Below the pieces are notes generated by a model. That model was given only the letters and a program-made list of their open reading frames with translations, did no database searches and had not been told where the DNA came from. Shown here piece after piece: positions 52,135 through 61,620 of a DNA stretch of 64,000 nucleotides; the stretch's first letter is position 1; the number at the start of each line of letters is the position of its first letter. Source of the DNA: Cyanobacteria bacterium UBA6446 (lineage in GTDB: Bacteria > Cyanobacteriota > Vampirovibrionia > Gastranaerophilales > Gastranaerophilaceae); assembly GCA_002438405.1 (NCBI GenBank), contig DJOE01000023.1:502402-566401 (forward strand). Reading direction: 5' to 3'. Both the position numbers and the translations under genes were made by a program.

Positions 52135-52836
52135 CTATTTGAATTCTTTGACTATCTTTTTAAAATAGTCGGTATCTTCTTTAGCTTTTTGAGCACAGGC
52201 AAAACCATTACCCCTATCTGTTGAATTGACCGAACAATATGTTTCTAAATCTGACCAATGGGATTTTTTATCCCCAACAGTAACAATTTCGCCATCAACA
52301 ATCTCAAATGCAAAAACATCATATCCCCAACAATTTGGGGGATTTTTAAATCCATTTAAATCGACAGCAATAACTTGAGCAACAATATGAACATTTTCAT
52401 CATTAACATAGTTAGGCCCGTCAAACATTATAAGTGTTCCATCTTGCATTGCAAACTAACCAGCATCATTATAAAAAAAACGTGAAGGAATACGTCCATC
52501 TAATGTTTTATACATATTAGTTCCGGCTTGGCTATATGGATAACAAGGAAGAGTTGTTTTACCAGAACAATCCAATGGAGCTTGCAAATATTTTGCAAAA
52601 GTTTTAGCGAATTCTTGCACACTAGTAGTACTAGGATCAATTGTAACATCATCATTCTGCATCAACTTAACCGCTTGTTGGATAATAGAATAAGATTTTA
52701 AAAACTGAGTTCTAAGCTTTTTGGCTTTGTAGTTTGTCATAAGTGTTGGAATTGTGAGGGCTGCAACAACACCTATTATACCTAAAGTTATTAATACCTC
52801 TGCTAATGTAAAACCAAATCTCTCTTTTTCTTCCAT
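52135..52836 (-). pseudogene. Pseudopilin gene interrupted by an in-frame TAG
   Basis: The prepilin motif ERFG-FTLAEVLITLGIIGVVAALT is followed by the same helix (TNYKAKKLRTQFLKSYS) as the intact paralogue. The frame stops at TAG (52458-52456), then continues in the same frame with FAMQDGTLIMF... to VDLNGFKNPPNCWGYDVF and the end KKIVKEFK at 52135. The paralogue has DDGQIVLQDGSLILF here, so the TAG stands where Gln is expected (CAG to TAG). The rest is open, so the break is recent or suppressed. Confidence 0.85.
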
Positions 52837-52855
52837 TTTACCTCTTTTTAAATAT

Positions 52856-52902
52856 AAGTTATAAATTATATATTATAATCTATAACATAATACAAGTTAT
52901 AA
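52856..52902. promoter_or_regulatory. AAGTTATAA direct repeats between pilin and XRE genes
   Basis: AAGTTATAA occurs at 52856-52864 and 52894-52902, with further GTTAT/ATAAC copies between and after. It is the divergent spacer of the pilin remnant and the XRE gene at 52927, a likely operator. Confidence 0.5.
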
Positions 52903-52926
52903 GTCAAACTTTATAAAATTATAACT

Positions 52927-53145
52927 ATGGATAAAAAAGAGTTATTGAAACGTTTCGGGAAAAATGTAAAAATTGAACGTATAAAAAAAGACTTAACACA
53001 AGAACAACTTGCAGAAAAAATGGACGTAAGTCAAAACTACATTGCTTGCATTGAAACAGGGAAACAAAATATGTCACTCGGAAAAGTTTTAGAACTCGCT
53101 AATCACTTGAACACAAATATCGACAATTTACTTAATTTCAATTAG
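52927..53145 (+). CDS. XRE regulator divergent from broken pseudopilin
   Basis: This 72-aa protein is almost only a helix-turn-helix domain (LTQEQLAEKMDVSQNYIACI, about 22-41). It pairs divergently with the pseudopilin at 52836, the third such pair in the window. No ribosome binding site is visible before the ATG. The end overlaps the convergent yjbQ-like gene by four bases. Confidence 0.85.
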   Translation: MDKKELLKRFGKNVKIERIKKDLTQEQLAEKMDVSQNYIACIETGKQNMSLGKVLELANHLNTNIDNLLNFN

Positions 53146-53558
53146 TACACAATTTGTACATTAACTTTTCTTGCTCGAGCTTTGTTATCAAAATCAATCA
53201 ACACAACTTGTTGCCATTGTCCAAGTTGCAAAACCCCATCAATCAAAGGAATATGAGTAGAATTTCCAACAATTGATGCTCTTACATGGGCATATCCATT
53301 ACCATCATGCCACATTTCATCATGATGATAAGTTGCATCAACAGGGGCAATTCTCTCTAATGCTTCAGGCAAATCAACCAGTAACCCCGGCTCAAATTCA
53401 ATATTTGTAATAGAAACCGTACTACCTTGTGCATAAACATACACAACCGCATTTTGCAAAACATGATTATAAACCACATTTCTAATCTGCGGTGTAATAT
53501 CAATTATATCAGTATGCCCTTTTGTGTGAACAGTAAAAACATCATTCAAAATAGTCAT
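53142..53558 (-). CDS. YjbQ / UPF0047 family protein
   Basis: This 138-aa protein has the family signature: VVYVYAQGSTVSITNIEFEPG, then HHDEMWHDGNGYAHVRASIVG and PLIDGVLQLGQWQQVVLIDFD. Conserved His residues in the middle probably bind a metal. Members have been linked to thiamin phosphate synthase activity. It stands alone. Confidence 0.9.
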   Translation of the reverse strand: MTILNDVFTVHTKGHTDIIDITPQIRNVVYNHVLQNAVVYVYAQGSTVSITNIEFEPGLLVDLPEALERIAPVDATYHHDEMWHDGNGYAHVRASIVGNSTHIPLIDGVLQLGQWQQVVLIDFDNKARARKVNVQIVY

Positions 53559-53634
53559 AATTAAAACATATACCCCTTTGTTGAGTATATCGTACTAAGA
53601 ACACACTTCGTTTTCAATGAAAAATAAATGAATA

Positions 53635-54225
53635 TTACAAGTGTTTAATAACTATTAGATTACGTGTAATTTTCTCACCAAGCGGTAAATCATATTCAAT
53701 AATATCAACAATTTTTGAATTATATTTCTTCAAAATATTTTTTGCCTCTTCAATTTCTTCCGGAGCTTTACGAGATTTGTATGCTACAAAATATCCACCT
53801 TTATAAAGTTTTGGAAGAGCATATCCACAAATATTTTTCAATGAAGATACCGCACGAGAAGTTACTAAATTAAATTTTCCGTCTGTATTTTCAACCCTAT
53901 CACATACTGCTACAAGATTCTTCAAACCTAACTTGTCTTTCATTGATTGTACAGCTCGAATTTTCTTTGCAATACTATCAATTGCAGTAACCTCAATATC
54001 AGGATTAGCCAACGCAATAGGTATAGCAGGAAAACCTCCACCCGTCCCAATATCAAGCATTATTTTTGGCTTTTCATATTTATCAAAAAATTTTTCCAAA
54101 GCCAGGGAGTCAAAAATATGTTTTTCCCACAAATATTTTTCATCATTTTTTGATATCAAATTCACTTTAGAATTTTCTTCCAAAAATATTTTCATATAAT
54201 CATTATAAAATTCTTTATTTTCCAT
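53635..54225 (-). CDS. rsmG: 16S rRNA m7G527 methyltransferase RsmG
   Basis: This 196-aa protein has the SAM motif MLDIGTGGGFPAIPIALANPD, VTAIDSIAKKIRAVQSM and LVTSRAVSSLKNI. It methylates G527 of 16S rRNA. The ATG at 54225 lies within the end of the TPR-STAND gene (11-base overlap), with AGGAAAAG upstream, so the two are coupled. The longer frame start is unlikely. Confidence 0.92.
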   Translation of the reverse strand: MENKEFYNDYMKIFLEENSKVNLISKNDEKYLWEKHIFDSLALEKFFDKYEKPKIMLDIGTGGGFPAIPIALANPDIEVTAIDSIAKKIRAVQSMKDKLGLKNLVAVCDRVENTDGKFNLVTSRAVSSLKNICGYALPKLYKGGYFVAYKSRKAPEEIEEAKNILKKYNSKIVDIIEYDLPLGEKITRNLIVIKHL

Positions 54226-56656
54226 ACTTTTCCTGTAATTTTTTAAAATCTTGTTCTGACAAACGATGTTTGATATCGTCAATCCTTGCTTGAATCTTAT
54301 TTAAATTATCCTTGGTAAATGATTTTTTTGCAACATTATATGCTGAAATAAAATACTTATAAGCACCATCGACGTCACGTCTTAGCATATAATAATCACC
54401 AAGTTCTAGAGAAGCTCCGGCAATATAGAATGGTTCATTCAATTGTTTTGCATAAGAAAGAGCTTGTGTCATAAAATCCAACGATTTATTCGTATCTTGA
54501 GCGGAGTAAATTTCAGCCAAGTGTATCGCAGAATAATACAAACCATTATAATTTTTAGTTATATTATCAATTTTCATACTCTGATTATAATATTTTATAG
54601 CAAGAGTAGAACTTCCGGCTTCGTCAAACAATTCCGCCAAATTTGCCAAGGCTCTTGATAAAAACTTATTCGTATTAGGGTTTGAATCCAACTCAATACA
54701 TTTTTTATAATATTCAACAGCAGTTCTAGTATTATTGCGTTCATCACTCATGCCTGCGAATTTGTAATACAATTCAGCAATCAAAGATTTCTTTGTTTCA
54801 TAATTAATTAAAGGAAGAGATTTTTTGTAATATTCATATTCTTCCTGCGGATTGTCACACAATTTTGCAAGACCCAAATTTACACGAATTTTAATATCAT
54901 TCGGCAAATCTGAACTGTTATTCAATTCATTCAGAATAAATTTTGCATTATCATGCTTGTACATAATGTAATAAATATTTGCAATTTCAAGTTTGATTTC
55001 TGCAACTTTATCCAAATTTGAAGCATTATAATAAAAATCTTGAGCTTGTGTATAATACTCCAAAGCTTCATACCAATCAGATATATTCTTATAAGCTTCC
55101 GCTAATTTCACATAAATTGTCGGTAAGAATTTCAAGAAATTATCATCATCTTTTTTGGTCAAAGCATTCTGATAAAGCGAAATTACAGCTTTATAATTAT
55201 AATTTTGTTCTTCTTGTCTTGCAGAATTTAACAACTGAGTAAGTGAAAGTTTACTGTTTTGTTCTTCAATTTTAGTATTTTCAACCTTTTCTGAAACAAA
55301 ATCTTTAATTGAATCTGCAATATTATCTAAAATTGCATTATCTTCAATTATAAAGCTAATTTTATCAAGTTTTTCTTCTTTAGTTTCAACATGTTGCTCT
55401 TCTTTAGGTTGTTCAAGTTCTTTATGCTCAACTTGTTTTTCGATAGCTTGAACTGTTTCCGGTACCATTTCAACAGCGGGATTAACATCAATTACTTGAA
55501 CATTCTGAGGATTTATTTCCGGCTTTCTTGGGATAAACATTGAATGGTATTCAATTTCATTACGCATAGTTTGACGAGATAATCTCAAATCTCTTTCCAA
55601 TGGCTTTAGCGGTAATTGAGTATTATACAAATCGACACAAGCACTATGAAGTTTTATCATAACGTTTTCAGGTATTTGATGTTCAATAATTTCTCTAAAA
55701 GAATCTTTTAAATACAAACTCTCTCCATCAACTGACAACAAAGAATTCATTACAAAAAACATTACTCGTTCTTCATTATACAAATGTAATGATTTTATCA
55801 AATTGATATGAATAGGAATTCTCATAACAGTGAGCAACCTAAACAAATGCGCACTTACTGGATCAACCAGTGAAAGAGCTTCCCTCAACACAAATTCTGA
55901 AAAAGGCATGTAACTTTTTGAAAATGCTTCTAAAAACTTCACCAATGAAAGCTGGCGCAAATTCATAATTTTTACAGACAAATTCAAATACCCATAGTAA
56001 CCTTTTGATTGTTTATATAGTTCTGTTGATAATACACCAATATTTTTTATTCCGTTTGCTTTTAAATATTTTTCAAAAATCGGTTGTGACATTGCAAGTA
56101 ATGTCGTTGAAGAATATTCAATATCTTCAAAATCATCAAAAGTTGCACCTCTTGATGTAATTATAATTTTCACATTCGAAAACTTATTCAAATGCTTTAA
56201 GAAGTTTAAAATATCTGCCTTATTTGTTTTTAAAACAGCTTCAAAAGAATTCAAAATAATACATACAGGACGACCGATTGAATTAAAATAAGAATTAATC
56301 TTTTGTGAAAAATTTTCAGTTTTAATCCTAGGCGGAATAATTTTACCTTGAAGAGTATAAGTTCTAAAATTATCAAAAAAGCCTAAAAGTAAATCGTCTA
56401 AAATTGTTGTTTCTAAAAAATTATATTTTAAAACTAAAACATCACTATTCAAATACATAGAAACGAAATCAACTATTGAAGTTTTTCCTGTACCTTTAAA
56501 CCCACTAACAAGCATCAAATGGTTCTTGTCTTCCATTAGAAAATCGCAAATTTGTCCAATTTGCTTTTCATTGTTTTCAATCAGAAAAGTATCAATTGGA
56601 CAATCTTTAGAAATTTCTTTAATATTTATAGGTTTTTCAAGAAAATCTGTTATCAT
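54215..56656 (-). CDS. STAND-type ATPase with TPR repeats
   Basis: This 813-aa protein has a P-loop GFKGTGKTSIVDF (about 53-65) and a Walker B-like PVCIILNSFEAVL. It has a winged-helix-like region (about 240-340), an acidic Glu/Gln linker (about 400-470) and at least seven TPR repeats to the end. It could be a signalling scaffold or regulator. It lies seven bases downstream of the CHASE2-GGDEF gene and overlaps rsmG, forming one unit. Confidence 0.72.
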   Translation of the reverse strand: MITDFLEKPINIKEISKDCPIDTFLIENNEKQIGQICDFLMEDKNHLMLVSGFKGTGKTSIVDFVSMYLNSDVLVLKYNFLETTILDDLLLGFFDNFRTYTLQGKIIPPRIKTENFSQKINSYFNSIGRPVCIILNSFEAVLKTNKADILNFLKHLNKFSNVKIIITSRGATFDDFEDIEYSSTTLLAMSQPIFEKYLKANGIKNIGVLSTELYKQSKGYYGYLNLSVKIMNLRQLSLVKFLEAFSKSYMPFSEFVLREALSLVDPVSAHLFRLLTVMRIPIHINLIKSLHLYNEERVMFFVMNSLLSVDGESLYLKDSFREIIEHQIPENVMIKLHSACVDLYNTQLPLKPLERDLRLSRQTMRNEIEYHSMFIPRKPEINPQNVQVIDVNPAVEMVPETVQAIEKQVEHKELEQPKEEQHVETKEEKLDKISFIIEDNAILDNIADSIKDFVSEKVENTKIEEQNSKLSLTQLLNSARQEEQNYNYKAVISLYQNALTKKDDDNFLKFLPTIYVKLAEAYKNISDWYEALEYYTQAQDFYYNASNLDKVAEIKLEIANIYYIMYKHDNAKFILNELNNSSDLPNDIKIRVNLGLAKLCDNPQEEYEYYKKSLPLINYETKKSLIAELYYKFAGMSDERNNTRTAVEYYKKCIELDSNPNTNKFLSRALANLAELFDEAGSSTLAIKYYNQSMKIDNITKNYNGLYYSAIHLAEIYSAQDTNKSLDFMTQALSYAKQLNEPFYIAGASLELGDYYMLRRDVDGAYKYFISAYNVAKKSFTKDNLNKIQARIDDIKHRLSEQDFKKLQEKYGK

Positions 56657-56662
56657 GTGGTT

Positions 56663-58369
56663 TTAGTTAACTCTATTTCTTCCATTCTCTTTTGCGTGAT
56701 ACAATCTTTTGTCAGCAGATGCAATAAGTTCAGTTGGTGTCAATCCGTCTTCTTCCCCATAAGTAGAAACTCCTAAACTAATTGTTACATTGCTTTCTTT
56801 TCCATTAGCAAGCTTACATTTTTTAGTTCCAATTATGGTACACAATTTATTTGCAATTGCAACGGCTTCTTCATTTTTTGTATTCGGGAGAATAATACTC
56901 ATTTCTTCTCCACCATATCTACAAACTATATCGGTTGCTCTGACATTTTTCTTTAATGTAAATGCAACTTGTCTTAACACAGCATCACCTGATTGATGAC
57001 CAAAATTGTCATTAAATTTTTTAAAAAAGTCAATATCAATAATAATCAAAGAAAATACTGTATCATATCTATCAGAATGAGATGTAAATCTTTGCATTTG
57101 TTCTTGGAAGTATCTGTGATTATAAAGTTCAGTCAAACCGTCTGTTGTCGCAAGTTTGTATTGAGTATCAAAGTCACGAGATTTAATCAAATATTTAACA
57201 ATTACAGCAAGAATAAATGCAAATAACGCAATAGATAAAGGTGAAACAATTTTTATCCAATAATACTTATATCTCATAAGCTCATACGCAAACATAACAT
57301 AAAATGCAGAAATTGTTACAGAAAGCCCAAAAGCCGTAGGCATTGATTGAATTTTCATAACAAAAATAACAGTCAATAATGCCAATAACAACCCTACTAA
57401 AATATTTACATATTCAGGACATTGTTTGATTAAACTACCATCTAAAAGATTATTTACATAAGTTGTTTGAACTTCTACCCCTGGGTAAACTTTATCTACC
57501 GGAACTGTTTTAATATCAAACAAACTAGCTGCCGTAGCACCGAAATAAACAATTTTATTATGGAAATCAAAAGCTTTAGGATCATTGTTTTCAACAGCTT
57601 TTAATAATTTATACATTGAAATATTTTCAAAAGTTCCTGCTGGACCGTACCAATTCAAGATAACACTAGCATCTTCATTTGGTTGGACATTTTTAACCTT
57701 GCCAGATGCTAAAGCTACACGATACCCTAATTGTGGATAATATTTACCATTATATTTTAAATATAATGGCATTTCACGAAGAACACCATCATCTGAACGT
57801 GAAACATTTATCATTCCAATATTAGAAGTAGCATCTAAAATTCCTTGCAAAATTATACGGCAATTTGAATACTCAATTGCATCTTTTGCATTCTCATAAG
57901 GTTTAACCGCTAACTTTTCTGGAAGTTGAGGCGGAATTCTCAAATCCTCAGGCTGATTGTCTAAATTCATTGAAGTATAAACATTATCATATTTTTTAAA
58001 TACGTTAATTAATGCATTATCAGATGCTACATCACTTTTCATTGATTTTACAAACATCAAATCAAAAGCAACAGTCTTTGGTTGTTGAGCTTCAATATAA
58101 TCAACCATTTTAGCATACATATCACGTCTTAATGGCCATTCTCCATATTTATCCAAAATATATTCATAACTTCCGTCATCAATCGCAACAATCACAATAT
58201 CTTTATTGTGATGACGAACTCCGGAATTCGCACTCAAACTTTGACGAATATCAAAAGTTCTATTCTCCATTGAGCCTATAAACGAGAAAAAACTTCCATT
58301 TTTGACACTGAAAAATAACAGTACAGCAAAAATAGAAATCCATAAAATATATAAAAACTTTTTCAACAT
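56663..58369 (-). CDS. CHASE2-GGDEF diguanylate cyclase
   Basis: This 568-aa membrane sensor has an N-terminal membrane segment (about 6-24) and an extracytoplasmic CHASE2 domain (about 30-310). Three membrane segments follow (about 325-405), then a GGDEF domain (about 415-568). The active-site loop reads YGGEEMSI, a GGEEF variant, and RATD five residues before is an intact inhibitory site. It makes cyclic di-GMP in response to an outside signal. A 56-aa ORF precedes it. Confidence 0.92.
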   Translation of the reverse strand: MLKKFLYILWISIFAVLLFFSVKNGSFFSFIGSMENRTFDIRQSLSANSGVRHHNKDIVIVAIDDGSYEYILDKYGEWPLRRDMYAKMVDYIEAQQPKTVAFDLMFVKSMKSDVASDNALINVFKKYDNVYTSMNLDNQPEDLRIPPQLPEKLAVKPYENAKDAIEYSNCRIILQGILDATSNIGMINVSRSDDGVLREMPLYLKYNGKYYPQLGYRVALASGKVKNVQPNEDASVILNWYGPAGTFENISMYKLLKAVENNDPKAFDFHNKIVYFGATAASLFDIKTVPVDKVYPGVEVQTTYVNNLLDGSLIKQCPEYVNILVGLLLALLTVIFVMKIQSMPTAFGLSVTISAFYVMFAYELMRYKYYWIKIVSPLSIALFAFILAVIVKYLIKSRDFDTQYKLATTDGLTELYNHRYFQEQMQRFTSHSDRYDTVFSLIIIDIDFFKKFNDNFGHQSGDAVLRQVAFTLKKNVRATDIVCRYGGEEMSIILPNTKNEEAVAIANKLCTIIGTKKCKLANGKESNVTISLGVSTYGEEDGLTPTELIASADKRLYHAKENGRNRVN

Positions 58370-58385
58370 AACCTAAAAAACCTTG

Positions 58386-58556
58386 TTACTTAACGTTTTC
58401 TGTATAATTTAACACGGAAATATTCGCAAGGATATTTTTTACAACAAATTTTTGCTCTAAAATTTTGTTATTTAATTTTAAAACCTCTGTAGCATAAGAC
58501 AACTCATCTGGGTGCTTTAAATATCTAAGTAAACATTGCTCGTGTAAATTCATCAT
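58386..58556 (-). CDS. 56-aa small protein before the diguanylate cyclase gene
   Basis: The ATG at 58556 (followed by a second ATG) has AGGAAG just upstream. The peptide is MMNLHEQCLLRYLKHPDELS followed by a helical, Lys-rich part. The stop is 16 bases before the cyclase start. The ribosome site and spacing support a real small gene, possibly an accessory to the cyclase. No family is recognised. Confidence 0.55.
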   Translation of the reverse strand: MMNLHEQCLLRYLKHPDELSYATEVLKLNNKILEQKFVVKNILANISVLNYTENVK

Positions 58557-58672
58557 AATCTTCCTATAACGGGTGATAACATTATCATTATGTCAAATTT
58601 TTGACTAAATTAAATCAACCTTTTATAGAATTTGAACAATGATTTCTAATACAGTTAAAGGATATTAATAAA

Positions 58673-58710
58673 GAAAGGCGGCAGATTTTAATAAAAATCT
58701 GCCGCCTTTC
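58673..58710 (-). terminator. Strong terminator after ctpA
   Basis: A 16-bp perfect stem, GAAAGGCGGCAGATTT / AAATCTGCCGCCTTTC, around TAATAA. It is the most stable hairpin in the region and lies 27 bases past the ctpA stop. Confidence 0.85.
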
Positions 58711-58736
58711 AAACCTTATAACAAAGCTTATTACAA

Positions 58737-59957
58737 TTATTTAGATACTACGTAATTTCCACTTGCCAAACTTTGAGCAACTTCAATTGCTTTTTTCAAT
58801 TGAGCATCATCTTTGTTTTTGATATTTTCTTCTGTCAAATCAACAACGATATCTGGAGTAATACCTTTTTTGTGAATATCTGTACCGTTTGGAGTCAAAT
58901 ATTTTTGAATTGTGATATTGATACCTGAATTATTCGGGAGTTTGTTGATTTCTTGAACAAGACCTTTACCAAAAGATTGAGTACCAACTAAAACAGCTCT
59001 TTTGTTGTCTTTCATAGCTCCTGAGAAGATTTCACTAGCTGAAGCTGAACCCTTGTTCAACAAAATTACAACCGGTTTTGTTGTTAAAACACCACGAGTA
59101 GCTTTTTGAGTTTCTTTGTAACCATCACGGTCAACAGTACTAACAATTGCACCACCATCTAAGAACATATCTGAGATATAAATTGCGTTGCTCAACAATC
59201 CACCAGGATTTGAGCGTAAATCCACAATGAATGCTTTTTTATTTTGGGAATTATTCAAAATGTCTGCAAATTCTTTAGATGCATTTCTGCTGATAAAAGA
59301 ACTCAATCTGATATAAGAAATGTCAGACGGCATTTTGATATTATCAGGAACTTTTTGAGATACAGATTTAATCTCGATTTCTGCACGAGTAATTGTGTAT
59401 TCTTTTGGTTCCATATCTTTACGTTTGATTAAAAGTGTAACTTGCGTACCCTCTTCACCTCGAATTTGGTCAGCAGCTTTATCAACAGTTATACCTTTTG
59501 TGCTTTTACCATCTATTGAAAGGATTTCATCATCAGCCATCAAACCTGCTTTTTCAGCCGGAGTATCTTCAATTGGTGCAATAACCATCAATTTACCGTC
59601 TTTTACTCCGATTTGAATTCCAATACCTTTTAATGAACCTTTGATTGAACCTGTTTCATCTGCAAACTCTTTTGGGTTTAAAAACTTTGTATAAGGGTCA
59701 TTTAAACTTGCAACCATTGTGTCTATTGCAACATAAGCATCATCTTCTGATTTAATAACGTTGTCATATTTGTGACGCCATTTACCCCAATCTTGTTCAT
59801 TGTTTGTTTGGTCAACATATTTTGTATTAATTAATCTCCAAACATTATCATACAACTCAATAGGAGTCGAAGCCTGAACATTGGATTTAATCACCCAGCC
59901 AAACATCACAAGGAATAATCCAAGGAATATTATACTTTTCTTAATTATTTTTCTCAT
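58737..59957 (-). CDS. ctpA: C-terminal processing protease CtpA (S41)
   Basis: This 406-aa protein has a signal anchor (about 8-28). An N-terminal helical part is followed by a PDZ domain (about 100-185, LKGIGIQIGVKDGKLMVIAPIE), then the S41 peptidase domain with the Ser in NKGSASASEIFSGA and the Lys in TQSFGKGLVQ. It trims proteins at their C-terminus in the periplasm. It is monocistronic with a strong terminator. Confidence 0.93.
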   Translation of the reverse strand: MRKIIKKSIIFLGLFLVMFGWVIKSNVQASTPIELYDNVWRLINTKYVDQTNNEQDWGKWRHKYDNVIKSEDDAYVAIDTMVASLNDPYTKFLNPKEFADETGSIKGSLKGIGIQIGVKDGKLMVIAPIEDTPAEKAGLMADDEILSIDGKSTKGITVDKAADQIRGEEGTQVTLLIKRKDMEPKEYTITRAEIEIKSVSQKVPDNIKMPSDISYIRLSSFISRNASKEFADILNNSQNKKAFIVDLRSNPGGLLSNAIYISDMFLDGGAIVSTVDRDGYKETQKATRGVLTTKPVVILLNKGSASASEIFSGAMKDNKRAVLVGTQSFGKGLVQEINKLPNNSGINITIQKYLTPNGTDIHKKGITPDIVVDLTEENIKNKDDAQLKKAIEVAQSLASGNYVVSK

Positions 59958-60083
59958 TCTTATTTAAACCTCCAATAATTCCCTTTTTTAACTATGACGA
60001 AAATAAAGTCAAAATGTTTCCGCCTAAAAGGGTTATTACTGAGGATATTCTAACACATATAAAAAAAAATGTGAATAATCTAC

Positions 60084-60701
60084 TTATTTATGCTCAAATT
60101 GCAAAAGTTTGAAACCTGCCATTTTTGATTTTTTCTTAACATCTGGAAGCTCGTAACATTTTATACATCTTGCTTCATAAGTTTCATCGCCACCAATCAT
60201 AATTAGAGGGGAATTTTTGTCTGCAGGTTTTCCGTCAATTAAACGTTGAGTACGAGTAGCATGTTCACAACCACACTTCATACAAACGGCATGCAATTTA
60301 TCAACTTGAGTTGCAATACACATCAATTCCGGCATACAACCAAAAGGTTCTGCTTTAAAATCCAATTCCAAGCCTGTACCAATAACTTTTTTACCCTCGT
60401 TCATCAATTGAGTAATTACTTTTACAATATTTGAATCAAAGAACTGTAATTCATCAATAGCAACGACTTCAGCATCTTTTACCAAGCTCAAAATTTGAAT
60501 AGAATGTTTTACCTTAACTGCATCAAGCCATAAGCCGTTTCTTGATTCAATATAGTCGCCTTTTGCTCTTGTATCAACATCAGGGGAAATTACTTTGACC
60601 TTCTTTTTAGCAATAATACAACGTCTGATACGACGTAAAAGCTCTTCTGTTTTTCCACAACTCATAGGTCCAGTAATTAATTCAAAACTATATCCTTCCA
60701 T
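60084..60701 (-). CDS. tdk: Thymidine kinase
   Basis: This 205-aa type II thymidine kinase has P-loop LITGPMSCGKTEELLRRIRR and the Asp-Glu box VVAIDELQFFD. A zinc-binding lasso is built from CMKCGCEH and CIKCYE. The ATG at 60701 follows AAGGGG; the longer frame starts with TTG. It phosphorylates thymidine for salvage. Confidence 0.93.
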   Translation of the reverse strand: MEGYSFELITGPMSCGKTEELLRRIRRCIIAKKKVKVISPDVDTRAKGDYIESRNGLWLDAVKVKHSIQILSLVKDAEVVAIDELQFFDSNIVKVITQLMNEGKKVIGTGLELDFKAEPFGCMPELMCIATQVDKLHAVCMKCGCEHATRTQRLIDGKPADKNSPLIMIGGDETYEARCIKCYELPDVKKKSKMAGFKLLQFEHK

Positions 60702-60810
60702 TTTCCCCTTTTCTTCTCCCAAAATATTTGTTCAAACTATACGCATAATTATAGAACTTAAAAAACTAATTTAAAAGTAAATAATTATTAAAAAATAAGC
60801 ATGCCTGACG

Positions 60811-61587
60811 CTATTTTTTAGGCAAAATCTTTTCACGAAGTTTCTTAAAACCTGTGCCATAGAAGTATTTAAGCTGTTCTGGGAATTGCTTATTAATATC
60901 TAATAAATACATATCATGCACAATAAAACTTCTTAACAAATACGCAATATCAAAATTTTTAGTCCAAACTACTTTAGATTCCACATGCCCGAAAACACTC
61001 TCACTTTCATCAGCCAAGAGATAAATCAAACGGGCAGAAGCTGAATGATCAAACCCCTCATGACTATACATCATGCCAAATGGAGATGTAATTACATCAT
61101 AACCGGCAACTTTTATATCAATTCCTTTATCATAAGCAACTTCTAAAACAGGTTCAATTTGTTTAAAATCAACATTCCAAATCTGCAAATATATTGATTT
61201 TTTAGCATTTTGAATAACTTCCTTAACCTTTTTTATAATATTGTCATATCCATAAATATTATGAATAGGCTCATTATAATCTTCTTTAACATTCGGGAGT
61301 TTCTTTTCTAAATAATCAATAGTTGAAGACATTTTTCTCTTAAAACGTTGAGTCAATTCCTTTGGAGCAATGGGAGAATACTTTTGAGGCTTGTCATCAC
61401 TAGAAAAAACGACCTTTTCAACAACAAGAGATTTCAAGGTGTCATAAGCTCTTGATTGCGGAATATCGGCAATTTGCGACACTTCGTAGCCTGTTGCAGG
61501 GTATTTTTTCAAAAGAGCGACATAAACCTTAGCTTCATAAGAATTAAACCCCAAATCTTTTAACTTTTCTATAACATCTTCCATAAC
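60811..61587 (-). CDS. TrmB-family transcriptional regulator
   Basis: This 258-aa protein has an N-terminal winged helix (LGFNSYEAKVYVALLKKYPATGYEVSQIADIPQSRAYDTLKSL, about 10-55) and a C-terminal sugar-sensing domain typical of TrmB. TrmB proteins control sugar uptake and glycan genes. The ATG at 61587 is seven bases after TAAAAT, with TTGCAA 17 bases further upstream, so the mRNA is probably leaderless. The longer TTG-started frame is less likely. Confidence 0.87.
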   Translation of the reverse strand, partial: VMEDVIEKLKDLGFNSYEAKVYVALLKKYPATGYEVSQIADIPQSRAYDTLKSLVVEKVVFSSDDKPQKYSPIAPKELTQRFKRKMSSTIDYLEKKLPNVKEDYNEPIHNIYGYDNIIKKVKEVIQNAKKSIYLQIWNVDFKQIEPVLEVAYDKGIDIKVAGYDVITSPFGMMYSHEGFDHSASARLIYLLADESESVFGHVESKVVWTKNFDIAYLLRSFIVHDMYLLDINKQFPEQLKYFYGTGFKKLREKILPKK

Positions 61588-61620
61588 TGGAATTTTAGCA
61601 AATTTGCCCCGTTGTTGCAA
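61588..61620 (-). promoter_or_regulatory. Promoter for leaderless TrmB-like mRNA
   Basis: On the minus strand TTGCAA, 17 bases, TAAAAT, then seven bases to the ATG at 61587. No ribosome binding site is present. Confidence 0.5.
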
